Shown: positions 24,641 through 37,745, numbered from the stretch's first letter. The stretch is 64,000 nt of DNA from Onychostoma macrolepis (GCF_012432095.1 NC_081174.1:28277196-28341195); one strand, 5' to 3'. The notes: generated from the sequence alone by a model not told the origin. Made by a program: numbers and translations.

Positions 24641-24889
24641 TCTACATGATTCATGAGCGTTATCAAAGGTTTGGGATGCATTAATAACTCAGTTATGAAT
24701 TTACCTGAGAGTGATCAGATTAGAGCTGCACTTAAAGCAATGTGGGTAAAATTCAGACAAGAAAATCAAGTAATTTATTCATGCTTCATATAAAACCTTT
24801 ATCCTTGCAAGCGCTACAGGTTTAACCAGCTTTGTAAATGATGAGAACAGGGTGTCATATGAACATTAATGTTGAAACAATGTTTCATT

Positions 24890-25560
24890 TAATTATCTTG
24901 AATAATAATAATAATAATAATATGTTTACTACCGTAATTATTCAGTCTATTTATTTACTTATTTGGAAAGTAGTCACATATAGTAAGCGAGATTTAGTCA
25001 TAAAATTTAGAAATGATTATTATCTATTCACACTTTTTTTTTAGATGATAAGTAGCTATACATAAATAGGATAAATTTCCGATTTTCAATTAAATAATTT
25101 CAAAAGAAATATTTGTTTGTTTGTTTGTTTATTCATCCATTCATTTTTAAAGCATTTATTTGGTAAGTAGCCACACAGTGTATAATAAGTGGGATAAGCT
25201 GAATTTTCAATTGAATAATTGGAATTTATATATACAGTATATATATATATATATATATGATATAGATATATTTTTAGTAAGTGTAATTTTTATTTATTAA
25301 TTTATTATTAATTTATTTGGTAAGTAGCCATATATAATACATGATATAAGTTGAACTTTCAAATTTTCAGTAGAAGGATTTATTTATTTAGTTAGTTAGT
25401 TAGTAAATAGCCAGATAACTTTCTGAATTTATTTAATTTTTATTTTCGTAAGTAGAAATAAATAACAAGCAGGATACACTGAATTTGGATTTCATTAGAA
25501 ATATTTGTTTATTTGTGTTTGCTTGTTTGGTAAGTAGCCTTATATAATAGAGATAAGTTG
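24890..25560 (+). repeat. Degenerate tandem repeat ('GGTAAGTAGCC' array), plus orientation
   Basis: Units of roughly 120-150 bases share TTTGGTAAGTAGCC, then TATATAATA, then GGGATAAGTTGAA and TTCAATTGAATAATT. At least four degraded units are visible, each preceded by TTTATTTA-type sequence. Confidence 0.7.
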
Positions 25561-26537
25561 AAAAAATCCAAACATTTCTTAATTTAAATGTGCGCTTGAG
25601 ACATTATTACTAGACAACAACTTCAAAAAGTTGAAAAAGCAACTTTAAGCTCTTGGTGGCACTAGAGAGTTTAAGGCAGAGACCCTATATTTTACCGTGG
25701 TATAAGTTGAAACTGTCCTCTGGAAGTTTACAAAATATACAAAAACTCAACAGCTATTTATCAAATGCAATGATAGACGTTTTTAAGTGTCCCTTAGATA
25801 CATTTTTTAAAAAGTAAGTGGGCATGGCAGCTACAATTTATATATTGTTAGTATAGTGGGACAATGTGTGTGTGTTTGATCGTACTGTAATCACAGTCTT
25901 CCTCTACTAAACAATGAGAAAATTCACATGTGCCGTCCTGCTCTCACTTCTTGTCTGCTTTATTTTCTCTCTTCTCTCTCACTCACACAGTCACATGTAT
26001 TTCCAGATGGAGACAGCGAGACTGACTGTTTTAATAAAAGATCATAGAGACTTTAGTGGCTTTTCCTACAATATTTGCTGCATCAAAGCAATAAAGCAAG
26101 AGACTTTTGCTGCAAACGGACAGAGAGTTTCATCCGCGCGCACACACACACACACACACGCACGCACACACGCAGAGCTGATATTAGGCTTTAATCAAAG
26201 CCACGCTCTGTATGTTTATTTTGCGTTGGGTTCAGGCCTGGCAGTGAGGAGTCGAGATGTCTAGATTCTCTCTTTATTACAGTCCTGCTCTTTTCATCTG
26301 CTTTATTTTGATTTTTTTTTATTTGTTTCACTTTGCAGTCCTGCCTTCACTGCCTTTGTGCATGTGTGTGTGTGTGTGTGTTGGTTTTGTCTAAAATGAG
26401 GAATAGTAAAACCTAAAATGCGCTGGTCTGTTATTGTGATATCCTTTGACAGGTAAACCAGCCCTCTGAATGACATGTCTAAAGAATACAAACCGTGATT
26501 GGCCGTGTTACACGTCAGTCTGTCTTTTTGTAAGTAT
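25561..26537. other. Mixed sequence with CT and CA/TG runs
   Basis: 25640-25700 (TCTTGGTGGCACTAGAGAG) recurs at 28650. A CA-rich run lies at 26139-26172 and a TG run near 26362-26380. 26180-26250 is a small repeat-poor block. No gene. Confidence 0.35.
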
Positions 26538-26608
26538 GTGGGTGGTTTTTGGTCAGAATAAGCAGCAATGTGGACCAGACCTTGTGCTGTGAGTCAAACG
26601 TCTGATTA
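26538..26608 (+). repeat. Dispersed ~71-bp segment, copy 1
   Basis: Begins GTGGGTGGTTTTTGGTCAGA. About three quarters of bases match 33296-33366, including AGCAGCAA, TGGACCAGAC and TCAAACGTCTG. Confidence 0.65.
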
Positions 26609-26639
26609 CACGAGAATTTGAATAAAACTATCCCAGTAC

Positions 26640-27060
26640 TAACTAATTAACTGTTTCTCTTAAAACTATTCAATAGCAAATTCAACTTATCCCATGTATT
26701 ATATACAGCTACTAACTAAATAAATAACTAAAATAATTCTATTGAAATTATTCAACAGACAATTCAATGTATCCCACTTATTATATAAGGCTACTAACTA
26801 ACTAACTAATTAACGGTTTCTATTGAAATTATTCAATGGAAATTAAATTTATTCCACTTTTGTATATGGCAACTAACTGACTAAACGTTTCTATTAATTT
26901 ATTCAATAGCAAATTCATCTTATCCCACTTATTATAGCAACTAACTAGTAACTAACTAAATAAATAATCTTTCTATGGAAATTATTCAAATGAAAATTCA
27001 ACTTATTGCACTTATTATATACGGCTACTAACTAATTAACTTTTTCTATAACTAAATATC
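26640..27060 (-). repeat. 'GGTAAGTAGCC' array, minus orientation
   Basis: At least four units with TTATCCCACTTATTATA, GGCTACTAACTAACTAA and TTGAAATTATTCAAT, the reverse complement of the array at 24890-25560. The two arrays face each other about 1.1 kb apart. Confidence 0.7.
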
Positions 27061-27349
27061 CCAAAATCTCCCATTGAGGGCATTCGTGGACTTGCTCAAA
27101 TGGAAAAAAGTTTCATAAATAATATAAATAATGTTGTTTTTGTTTTCTAAAAATGCTAAAAGTAATCTGATGGGTTCTGGTTAAGGGTCTGAGTTTGACT
27201 GTGGTAATTATAATAAGGTTTATTTAAAAACAACCTTCAAATGTCTAATTTAGACAGCAAATAAATGTGTGTGTGAGTTTTGGCATTTATACACAAACAC
27301 ACATCTGGTTTGCAGTAACACACACACACACACACACACACACGGCGCA

Positions 27350-27660
27350 CATGTGCACGTTTGTATGGATATCTTAGGGAGGACATTGCATAGCCTTCCA
27401 TTGATTTTAAATATCAGGTTAATGATATTTTCTATCAGCTAACCCAGCCTCTACCCTGTAACTGCATCACACAAACGTGCAGAACACCTGATTTAAATCA
27501 AAAACTTCTTTTGGCTGATTTCTAAGCCTTTTTAACTGGTGAGGACCAGTCGAATGTCTCACTAGTGGGTTGTCAAAGTATGGTATTTCACAATATAAGT
27601 GAGAACATTTGGTCCCCACAAGTAGTCAAAACAAGTACACACACACTATCAGTGTTGATA
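27350..27660. mobile_element. Short hairpin-type interspersed repeat
   Basis: Left part TAGGGAGGACATTGCATAGC and right part ATTTGGTCCCCACAAGTAG resemble the two ends of a very common cyprinid palindromic repeat that I recall from memory; here they are strongly diverged. Confidence 0.4.
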
Positions 27661-27721
27661 TGGTGTTTACTGTCACATTATTTATTTGTGATGTTGACAC
27701 TATATTGCCCTGGGAATAGAA

Positions 27722-27723
27722 GT

Positions 27724-27755
<32 letters not shown>

Positions 27756-28028
27756 GCCGCACGGGGTCAGCAGTGGTCTGTGTGAAAGGAACTCAAACAG
27801 GAAATGGACACATATGGCTTTGATTTATTGTTTTGGCCTCTTCCCATTCTAATTTCATTACTAAAACACACACACACACACACACATGCACACACACACA
27901 CGCACACACACACACGCACGCACTCTCTCTTTCCTCTGTTTTTTTTTTTCTGTTCTGTCTCTCTCCAGTGTGCACACACACACAGTTGGATTTCATTCCT
28001 CTTAGACTGTGTGTGTGTGTGTGTGTGT
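27722..28028. repeat. TG-CA-TG microsatellite triplet
   Basis: TG at 27722-27756, CA at 27865-27920 and TG at 28008-28028, so adjacent runs are mutually inverse. ORFs of His-Thr or Cys-Val repeats on both strands are artefacts. Confidence 0.95.
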
Positions 28029-28289
28029 ATGTTTGTTTGTTCTGGTTGAATTTCTGTTTCTGTTTATAATTCAAAGTGAATCGACCCTACCAATGCAAAA
28101 GTCTGAGACAGACAGATGGATGGATGGACAGACAGTATCAGAGTAAGTAAAAAAAATAATGTAACAATTGGAAATACTCACATTTTTAACTTAAAATGAA
28201 TTTTACTGCAAATATGATGTCATTTTTATTATTTAAATGTCAGGCTCATAACTACTTAAGTTTTCTCAAAAAATAAAAATAAAAATAAA

Positions 28290-28700
28290 AAATAAATAAA
28301 TAAATAATACAAATAAATCTACTATGAATTATTTCTATTGAATAATTCTAATGTAAATATTTAGTTAGTTAGTCAGTGAGTAAATAGCTGTAGGTTTTTA
28401 TATCAAACAGGATAAGCAATGAATAATATTCAAATTTTCTATTCAATTTCAATAAAAATATTTATTTGTTAGTTTGTTTGGTAAGTAGCCATATACAGAA
28501 TAATAAGTGGGATATGCAAAATTTTTAACAACAACACCAAAAAAATTCTACGCTTGTTTAGTAAATAGATATAAAATAGGCAGAAGTAGTTGAAGAGTGT
28601 TCTCGACAACATGATTAAAACATTTTAAGTGCAATTTTGAGCTCTTGGCGGCACTAGAAGGTTTAAGGTAGAAGCCCCACATTTATAGTAGTATAGTAGT
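28290..28700 (+). repeat. 'GGTAAGTAGCC' array fragment, plus orientation
   Basis: 28440-28520 repeats the unit seen at 24890, and 28640-28690 repeats the CTCTTGGCGGCACTAGAAGG segment seen at 25650. The order matches, so this looks like a second copy of one larger element. Confidence 0.65.
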
Positions 28701-28849
28701 AATTTTCTTATCTAAAGCAATGACAGACATTTTTAAGTGAGGCTTAGGTACATTTGAAAAAATCATGATGTTTAATGAAAGAAAGGTTTATGGGAATGTC
28801 AACTTCCAAATTTATTATGGATTTAATGGGACAGTGACTGTGATAGATG

Positions 28850-29660
28850 GATGATTGACAGATGAGTAGGCGGTCCTTCGTTGTTTTGCATTAACACATT
28901 AGTGTTTACAATACAATTGCAATGTGATCCAATGAGTTTCTAACTACTCACGAATGTGATATGATCAAAATGCAAAACGTTTTAGAACACGTTTGCACCT
29001 GTATTTTTTGCACTGATCACAATTAAAGAGAAGGTGCATAAGCAGTGCTGAATATGAATATGAGTGTTGCTTATTTCTCAAAACACGGTACTTTCTCCAC
29101 ACCTGTACTTTCCTCACACACTTGAAAACGTCTGTGTGTGAACGCACGTACATGTGTGTGTAATTGGGTAGCTGGCCTGTGGCCGTGTTTAGTGTTAATG
29201 ACTATCATCATAAATGAAGTTTCATTAAGTCATTAAAGGCACATTTCCATCCACTCATCAGTGCTAACCGCTAACCGCTAACCTGTGGGGTGTGACAGAG
29301 ACGTCGCAAATGTTCCCGGGGGACGGTGGAGGAGGGGGGCGTCTCTTCCTCTCTCCGCTGCGGTGTGTCCCGGTCATCCCTCGTTACACCAACTAGTTTG
29401 AACAATCGCTCTTACTGTTATCTAACACTGGGGAGTCATGGGAGTTGGGGAGAGTTAGCGTAGCATTAGCGCAGCGCCTCATTGCCAGGCTAATATTCTC
29501 GCCTAAGCCCTTGGATGCTAACGCTAGGAGGGAGGACAAAACGCTATTTAATGTGCCTGGGTGTTCATTATGGTTATTTTCAGTCAAACGGACTGTTAAA
29601 TGATCACTTTCCTTAATCGCCTCAGTTATGACTGTCAGAAGCGTCACGCCCATTCACGCG
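28850..29660. other. CNE-like island
   Basis: 29165-29240 has homeodomain-type AATGACTATCATCATAAATG. 29395-29650 is repeat-poor and GC-balanced with AGGCTAATATTCTCGCCTAA and a MEF2-like CTATTTAATG. An 86-codon minus ORF (29393-29653) covers the second block, but I see no domain or splice context to support it. Confidence 0.35.
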
Positions 29661-29911
29661 CCCACCCCCCAAGATTTCTAAAACGACTGGATTATGAATG
29701 TAACTTCCAAAACAAAAAAAATATTTCTGTCTTCGATCATTAAGTTGCACAGTTATTGTAAGGGAAAAAAGTATCTGGCAAAAACAAAAATCAACCATTC
29801 ATATGTCTAAATCTGAGTCGCCCAATGCCACATAGGCATACATTTTTATATAATTATAAAATAAAATTAATAAAATATTAATATTAATTTTATAGATTGG
29901 TTATTAAAACT

Positions 29912-29942
<31 letters not shown>

Positions 29943-30335
29943 TAAATCTATATATCTATATCTATATATACATATATATGTATGTATGTGTGTGTGTGTA
30001 ATTTGATAATTATATAAAAGTATTTAAAAGTATATAAAATTATACAAAAATGTGTTCATATATACATTTTAATATATGTAAAAAAATTAATTAAATTTTT
30101 ATGTTTTATATATTATATTTTAGAATAATTAAATAAAAAATAAATAAAGATCAAACATTTTACATTTTAATTCCATAGATATATATTTCACACATTGTAT
30201 ATTTTAATTTGAACAAATTTTCATATAATTATAAAATAATATAAAATAATAAAATGTGTAATATACACCGGAATGTTTAAAAAAATAAATCATATAAATA
30301 TACATACAAACATTTATTTTATATAAATACACTTT
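29661..30335. other. AT-rich low-complexity DNA
   Basis: Includes a TA run at about 29910-29938 followed by TATATC/TATG words, then homopolymer-rich sequence. No gene. Confidence 0.55.
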
Positions 30336-30339
30336 GTGT

Positions 30340-30740
30340 TTCTCTCAAAGCTCATGCTATTGTTTGTTGTGGCTCTAGAGAGTTCTCTTCAAAACTAATG
30401 TTAAAAAAACATCCCAGTTTGAGAGTTTGATGCTGACTTATCAACCATAGGACGCTCAGAGCCCTGAGGGAGGTGAACACTGCGGGCGTTTGCCAGAGAA
30501 CTGCATAAAGCGACTGGAATATAATCATTTCAATAGTGATCAATGGGGCAGCGCACACGGCAGGCGATCCACACGCAACAATTGCAGGCGCTGTGCTAAA
30601 CATCACTTGTGTGCTATTTCTGTGAGCTGATGGAAATGATGTCACGGCCTCTGATGTTGATGAATGTCCATCATTAAAGCGCCGCATTTAACGGGTCACA
30701 TTTAGTCTTTAACTCATCTTATCGACTCTGCTTTCTGCAA
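30340..30740. other. CNE-like island
   Basis: The sharpest change in composition in this area: after 700 bases of AT-rich DNA, 30430-30700 is GC-balanced and repeat-free, with a CRE-like ATGATGTCACGG (about 30635), AACAATTG and CATCATTAAAG cores. The 111-codon minus ORF over it has no recognised protein features. Confidence 0.4.
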
Positions 30741-31480
30741 TGATTTAATATTGTTCTAGAGCAGAAATTAAAATGTAAATAGGATGAAAAATGACTGACC
30801 AGCTCAAATGAAAAATAAAAATCATCAGTTGGTAACATCTGCATGTTCTACGACATTTTCCTCCTCTTATTCGTCTGCTAGGTTTCTTTAGTGTGTGTGT
30901 GTGTGTGTGTGTGTTTAAATATTAAAAACACAAATTCAATGTTTTTTGTTATGAAAATGATTAAATACGTTAAATAATTGTTCCATATTCATGAAAATAT
31001 TCCATGAATGTCCCCATGATAATTGTTCCATATTTATGAAAAGTGTATATATATTTACTATATTTTGTTTTTTATATTTAGATTTTATTTCGGTATTACT
31101 TTTTGATTACTGCGTTAAGTTTATAAATTGTGTCTGTTTAATGTTTCTTGCTAGAAAATAACATTTTATATCATGTTCATGCTAACGTCTTTACTGCCAA
31201 ATCCACAGATGTTAAACATTGAAAATATATCACAATTTTATCTTTGAATTTAAAGCTACACTGTACTTTCAGTCATGAAACTGGACAGGAAATTCCATAT
31301 TTATTTTTATAGCCATTTCCTCATAGTATTCTGTGGTTGAAATCTGCATTATGAAGCCTTTCTATATCACATATACATATCCAATATCGCATTTCTCAAT
31401 AATGAATTACAATTAAGGAGGAAATGTCATATGTGTGTTTATCTTTGCGTGAAAGTGTGTGTGTTTGCCTAAGGCCAGCA
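30741..31480. other. AT-rich sequence with (GT)n
   Basis: GT run at 30890-30914. The rest is AT-rich with no defined element or ORF. Confidence 0.4.
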
Positions 31481-31560
31481 CCGCATTAGAGTCTGTAGTA
31501 AATGGAATAATGGGACACGATGAGAAATCCCAGTGTTGAGCAATAAGGTGCTGATGGGAT

Positions 31561-31758
31561 TGTTTAATATCCCAAAGCCGGTAACCAGGTTTACACACAC
31601 ACATACACAGCAGAGTGTGTGTGATTTAATGGCTGTGTTTAATATCTCCTGTAACCAGGTTTGGGCATTTTGGACATCACCATTGGGGCCTCGTAAGTGT
31701 GTGTGTGTGTATGTGTGTGTCTTATTGGCCATGTTTAATATCCTCCGTAACCAGGTTT
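31561..31758 (+). repeat. Triplicated 32-bp motif
   Basis: TGTTTAATATC...GTAACCAGGTTT occurs at 31561-31592, 31636-31662 and 31732-31758. Each pair is separated by a CA or TG run. Copies 2 and 3 also share a following ACATCACCAYTGGGGC block. Confidence 0.85.
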
Positions 31759-32340
31759 GTACATCACCACTGGGGCTGCCCATATCGCTCCGCGCGAACG
31801 GCCCGTCGGAGGAATCTAATATGGCAGCCGTGCCCTCCATCCCTCTCTCTTTATTTCTCTCTCTTCCCCTCCGTCTTTCACACAGAAGCCCAACGCCAAT
31901 CAATTATCATCTCGCCAATTCCACTACACTGTGATCTATCGCTACGGCAACCGGCCGAGGCACCTGCACAACATCCCATAATTCACCAGCAATGATCTCC
32001 TGTCCCATGCCGGCATTTGATTGGTTGAGCCAATGAAGAGAGATGAAACAGCACATAAACAGGTTTTTGACAGGAGCCACACTTCATGAGCCAAACTCTC
32101 TAAGAACCAGATTATCTTTCGCGACGGTCACCCCAGTAACTTCAATAGATAGGAAATAAGCATGTTTCTGTAGGACTATTAAGATGTTTTTTTTTGCCAT
32201 TATTTTTGTTGCAATTGAGCATGTTTCTTCCAAATTCTCATGTATTGTGTCATAAAGCATTTGTGTGTATAATGTGCAGAGAGGATTTTTCATGAAGAAG
32301 TAATCACCAATCAAATCTGTTGCATTAATTCTTTGAAAGG
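31759..32340. other. Low-repeat stretch after the triplicated motif
   Basis: 31760-32100 is GC-balanced and repeat-poor (for example CGCTCCGCGCGAACGG) and mildly CNE-like. 32110-32340 is AT-rich and unclassified. Confidence 0.3.
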
Positions 32341-32344
32341 TTGC

Positions 32345-33025
32345 TAGATTCTTTTTTTAAATAAATTAATACTTTTATTTGGCAAGGATGCATTAAATTG
32401 GCTAAAAGTGATAATAATAATGCTATACTTACAAATATTTAAGTTACTTACAAAACAGTTAAATGTAATTAAAAATATAATTAGAATTCATAAAAAAATT
32501 TAAATATACACTACCATTAAAAAGTATGTGGTAAGTAAAAATTAATACTTTTATTTAGAAAAGACACATTAAATTGATCAAAAGTGACAGTAAAGACATA
32601 TAATGTTACAAAACTTTTCTGTTTCAAATAAATGTTGTTATTTTTGAACTTTCTATTCATCAGACAATCCTGAAAAAAAAGTATTATGATTTACAAAAAA
32701 TATTAAGAAGCAATTTTTTAAACATTTATGTATTATATTATATTATATTATATTATATTATATTATATTATATTATATTATATTATATTATATTATATTA
32801 TATTATTATTTTATTTATTTAAATTTTTTGGGAGCAGCAAATCAGCATATTAGAATGATTTCTGAAAGATCACGTTACACTGAAAATTCAGCTTGCATCA
32901 CATAAATAAATTACATTTTAAAATATATATTAATAAATAATATATTTTAAATTGTAATATTTCACAATTCTACTGATTTTACTGTATTTTTGATCAAATA
33001 AATGCAGCCTTAGTGAGAGACTAAA
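32345..33025 (-). repeat. Interspersed repeat family A, minus, with internal (TATTA)n
   Basis: A partial start (32345-32420) is followed by a longer minus copy (32520-33025). The copy is split at 32731-32806 by about 15 perfect TATTA units, which probably expanded inside the element after insertion. Confidence 0.75.
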
Positions 33026-33099
33026 TGCAAAAAAAAAAAAACAGAGACTCATTGTTTTTGGAGGCTGTTATAAGTGTAAAAGCTCCAGAACAATTCGTT

Positions 33100-33590
33100 A
33101 CATGGCATTTGTGGCTCAGGCGATTGTCTCAGAAACAGTTGTGCTGAGAACTGAGTGCCTGTGAGCGAATATGGCAGATTTAAAACGGCATATTTCCAGT
33201 GGGTCCTGCAGCATTGAGATGAACGCTAATGCTAACAGATAGCTTTCTCCAAGCATTACAGACCTCCTTGGGTTTGACAGACCTTTCCTGTCTAAGTGGG
33301 CGGTTCTTGGCCAGAACAAGCAGCAAACTGGACCAGACTTACCGCTGCAAGCCAAACGTCTGGCTACTGTACGGGTGTAACAGTGAGACGGATCGCGAGG
33401 GTCTGGAGCCGAGCCAGAATCTGAGAGTCACTGTAAACCCCATCATACAGGACTCATGGTGAAACAGAGCGGCTGAATGAAATACAAAACAATCACAGAC
33501 CCAGCGTTTCATCTGAGCAGCAGCACTACTTTTGTGAATCAACAGAGAGACCAGTGCGGCTGCCATTGCATTAGAAAGACAGATATTTCA
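33100..33590. other. GC-balanced island containing dispersed segment copy 2
   Basis: 33296-33366 (GTGGGCGGTTCTTGGCCAGA onward) is the partner of 26538-26608. Flanks on both sides are repeat-poor. Short ORFs on both strands run through it, but none matches a family I know. Confidence 0.4.
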
Positions 33591-33645
33591 CATTTGATAA
33601 ATAAAGAGATTTAATTAATTTGATAAAATCATAAACAAAAAATTA

Positions 33646-34060
33646 TTTATTTTATTGTGTGTGACTGAAGGTGATTCTTCGTTTAAGGTAACTTTTTAAA
33701 GAATTTTTGTAAATTTCTTTAGATTTTTTTTTTTTATATAATTGTATAATTTGTTTTAGAATGTTAGAATTTTTTATAAATTGTGTGCTCCAAGGGCATA
33801 TTGTTACATTTATTTTTATTAATAAAATGTTATTTTATTTTATATATTTATTTTATTGTGTGTGACTGAAGGTGATTAACTTTTTTTTTTTTAAGTATCA
33901 TATTTTACTTTTTTAATGAAATGTGTATTTTTATTTTATAAAATTATGTGCACTAAGGGCATATTGTCTAATTAGTTTTTATTTTATTTTTATTATTTTA
34001 TTGTGTGTGACTGATGGTGATTCTTCATTTAAGGTCATTTTAAAGAAAAATAAGAATGAG
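33646..34060 (+). repeat. ~150-200-bp direct repeats
   Basis: ATTGTGTGTGACTGAAGGTG recurs at about 33653, 33853 and (with one change) 34000. AAGGGCATATTGT recurs at about 33793 and 33955. Two and a half units are present. Confidence 0.75.
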
Positions 34061-34064
34061 AAAA

Positions 34065-34080
34065 TATTATTATTATTATT

Positions 34081-34120
<40 letters not shown>

Positions 34121-34140
34121 TTTATAATAATAATATTAAT
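34065..34140. repeat. (ATT)n/(AAT)n microsatellite
   Basis: About 58 bases of ATT turning into AAT, then interrupted AAT. The Ile-rich ORF over it is an artefact. Confidence 0.95.
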
Positions 34141-34180
34141 AAAATGTTTTTATAAAACACATTTTTAAATTGTAGTTTTA

Positions 34181-35370
<1,190 letters not shown>

Positions 35371-35374
35371 ATCA

Positions 35375-36256
35375 TTTACTCCCCCTCATGTCGTTCCAAA
35401 CCTGTATGGCTTGTCGAACATAAAAGAAGATATTTTGAGAAATGTATCAGTGTGGGGTTTTTTGTTTTGTTTGTCAATGGTATGTCAAAAGCTCAAATTT
35501 ACATAACTGTTTGTCAAAATTATGCTTCATTAACATCTCAAATGAGCTGGCAGATATAAAAAAAAAAAAAAAAAGATTTTTTCATGCACAATGCAGATAT
35601 ATTATAATTTTATGATAATTTAATTTATACAAACATTACATCTAAAATGACATTAATTTTTTATTGTTTATTTTAATAATACTTAATTTTGTGTATAAAT
35701 TCTTCTGTTAATAAAACAATGAATATCTTACAACATATTTAATCAAATTTTTAAGAATTACATCCCACTGCAGCTTGAAATAGATTCTCCTCCTTTGAGG
35801 ACACAGCATGATTCATAATTGATCAATGATCCATAATTTTATAGATGATTGAATGTTTTTTTTTTACTGAAGCTGCAGTGATAATTAGTTTAATGACTCT
35901 CTTGGAGCTACAAAGGCACAAAGTACTTTCACAAGAAAAGTTTGTTTGGCACAACTATGAGTAAACGCTTTGATAAAACAGGCTAAAACAGCAAGACGTG
36001 GGTAGTGTTCAGGAAACCTGTTTGAGAATAGTCTCTATTCTTTCACAGCTGGCAAACACAACCAAGGCTTTAGGGAAATCACAGAGAAAAGTAAATAAAA
36101 ATGTTCCAAACCTGTATGACTTTCTTTCTTCTCGTTGTTTGGTTTCCAATGTTCTTCAAAACATCTTGTGTGTTCTGCAGTAAAACAGAAGGTCATAAGT
36201 TTTGAAACTAGTGAATAAATGATGACAGACTTCACATTTATGGTTGAACTCTCCCT
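35375..36256. mobile_element. DNA element with inverse 'CCTCATGTCGTTCCAAACC' ends
   Basis: 35375-35470 carries TCATTTACTCCCCCTCATGT and TTCCAAACCTGTATGGCTTG. 36095-36255 carries TTCCAAACCTGTATGACTTT and then ATAAATGATGACAGACTTCA, inverse to the left end. The outer ends are inverse, but the TTCCAAACC block is direct, so two related elements may be mixed here. Fragments recur at 14935 and 55860. Confidence 0.55.
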
Positions 36257-36449
36257 TTAACAAAGTGACATTTCATTATTGCACTGATAAACTTTTCTAG
36301 AATGCTGTTTCATTGTGAGACTGTGTAGTTGCATCATGGTTAAAGTGTTTCTCAAGCAGGATGTGATAGCAATTTAAAATCATTCATTAGTGGATTAAAA
36401 AGTGCAGATTTCTTCCATTTACATGAATTTTACACATTACTGCTATACA

Positions 36450-36985
36450 TTACTGGTCAAATGTTTGGAAGAATTAAGACTTTTGTATGTTTTTAAAAGA
36501 AGTCTCTTATGCTCACCAAACTGGAATACTGTTAAATATTATTATAATTTAAAATAACAGTTTTTATTGTAATAAAATTTGAAATGTCATTTATTCCTGT
36601 GAATTTTCAGCTTCATTATTCCACATTAGTCACATGATCCTTCAGAAATCATTCTAATATGCTGATTTGCTGCTCAAGAAACATTTATTATTATTATCAA
36701 TGATGAAAACAGTTGTGCTGCTTGATATTTTTGTGGAAACTGTGATACATTAAATTTTTTTGGATTCTTTGATGAATAGAAAGAACAGCAAAAGAACAGC
36801 ATTTATTTGAAATACAAACTTTTGTAACATTATAAATGTTTAAAAACTTTTGAAAATCTAAAATCTTTGGTAGTTCTTTTTAAATTGCAATAATATTTCA
36901 CTGATTTTACTGTATTTTTCATCAAATAAATGCAGCCTTGTATAAGAGACTTCTTTCAAAAAAAATATATATATAAATAAATAAA
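36450..36985. repeat. Interspersed repeat family A, plus copy joined to minus fragment
   Basis: 36450-36860 is a plus copy. 36865-36985 reads in minus orientation (TCATCAAATAAATGCAGCC), giving a partial palindrome. Confidence 0.7.
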
Positions 36986-37059
36986 ATCTTATTGAAATCT
37001 TTCAGAATGAAAGTCTTTCTGTCTTTTCTCATTTGCTGTGCACAGATTCTTCCTCCAAA

Positions 37060-37745
37060 AACAGGAAGAGATCAGCCTGAGGGCGTTTTGAGTCTGAACA
37101 ACACAATGAAACTTTCACTACTCCAGTGCTGAACCTCTGCTGAGTACACTTTACATCTAAAAATATATGAGAAAGGACCCCAGCAGTCAGTACAAATCTG
37201 TGTGTGTTTGTGAAGAAAACAAGCGCTGCGTTTCGTGTTTACTGACGAGGAATCTTGAGCACAAATGCATCTTGGGAAATGTCCGTTCAGTCAGTGGCAG
37301 TTAATCAAATTACCCAGCATCTGTCTTCTATCAGATTCCCTCCATGCTGCTCTTTGGTTTGAAAAAAGGGAGATTTAGAGGAAGTCGGACACTCTGAACT
37401 GGATGTTCAGTCTTTACAAACTTCCCAGAATCTCAGTATGAGTAGATCTGACTGATGATGGACGTGTGTGTGTGTGTGTGTGTGTTACTCAGTAATCGTA
37501 TTTCTCTAAGTAGCCTTAGGCACAGAGGTGCAGATAGCAGCCTGTAAATCATCAGTGTAACTCGCGCACACACACACACACACACACACACATTCAGACA
37601 ACAGAAGAGAATGACATGCCTATTAGGAGCTTTATGTAGCCCTGAGGCTCACCCACGGCCATGAGAGAGAGAACGGATCACAGGAGAAAGAGAAAAGTGT
37701 GTGCTGTCGAGCGTGTGTATCTATATGTTAGTCTTCTGATCAATA
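37060..37745. other. CNE-like islands with facing TG and CA runs
   Basis: 37230-37430 is repeat-poor with a homeodomain-type GTTAATCAAATTACC. TG (37463-37485) and CA (37566-37592) runs face each other across 80 bases. 37595-37700 is GC-balanced. Confidence 0.3.

Noticed and set aside
27767..28074. His-Thr and Cys-Val repeat ORFs on both strands
   Set aside because: Products of CA/TG microsatellites. Similar ORFs near 42650, 43080, 44150 and 62900 are rejected for the same reason.
31469..31903. 144-residue minus ORF with internal repeats
   Set aside because: Its internal repeats reflect the triplicated DNA motif and TG runs; no protein family is recognisable.
33923..34168. Ile-rich plus ORF
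   Set aside because: Created by the ATT/AAT microsatellite.
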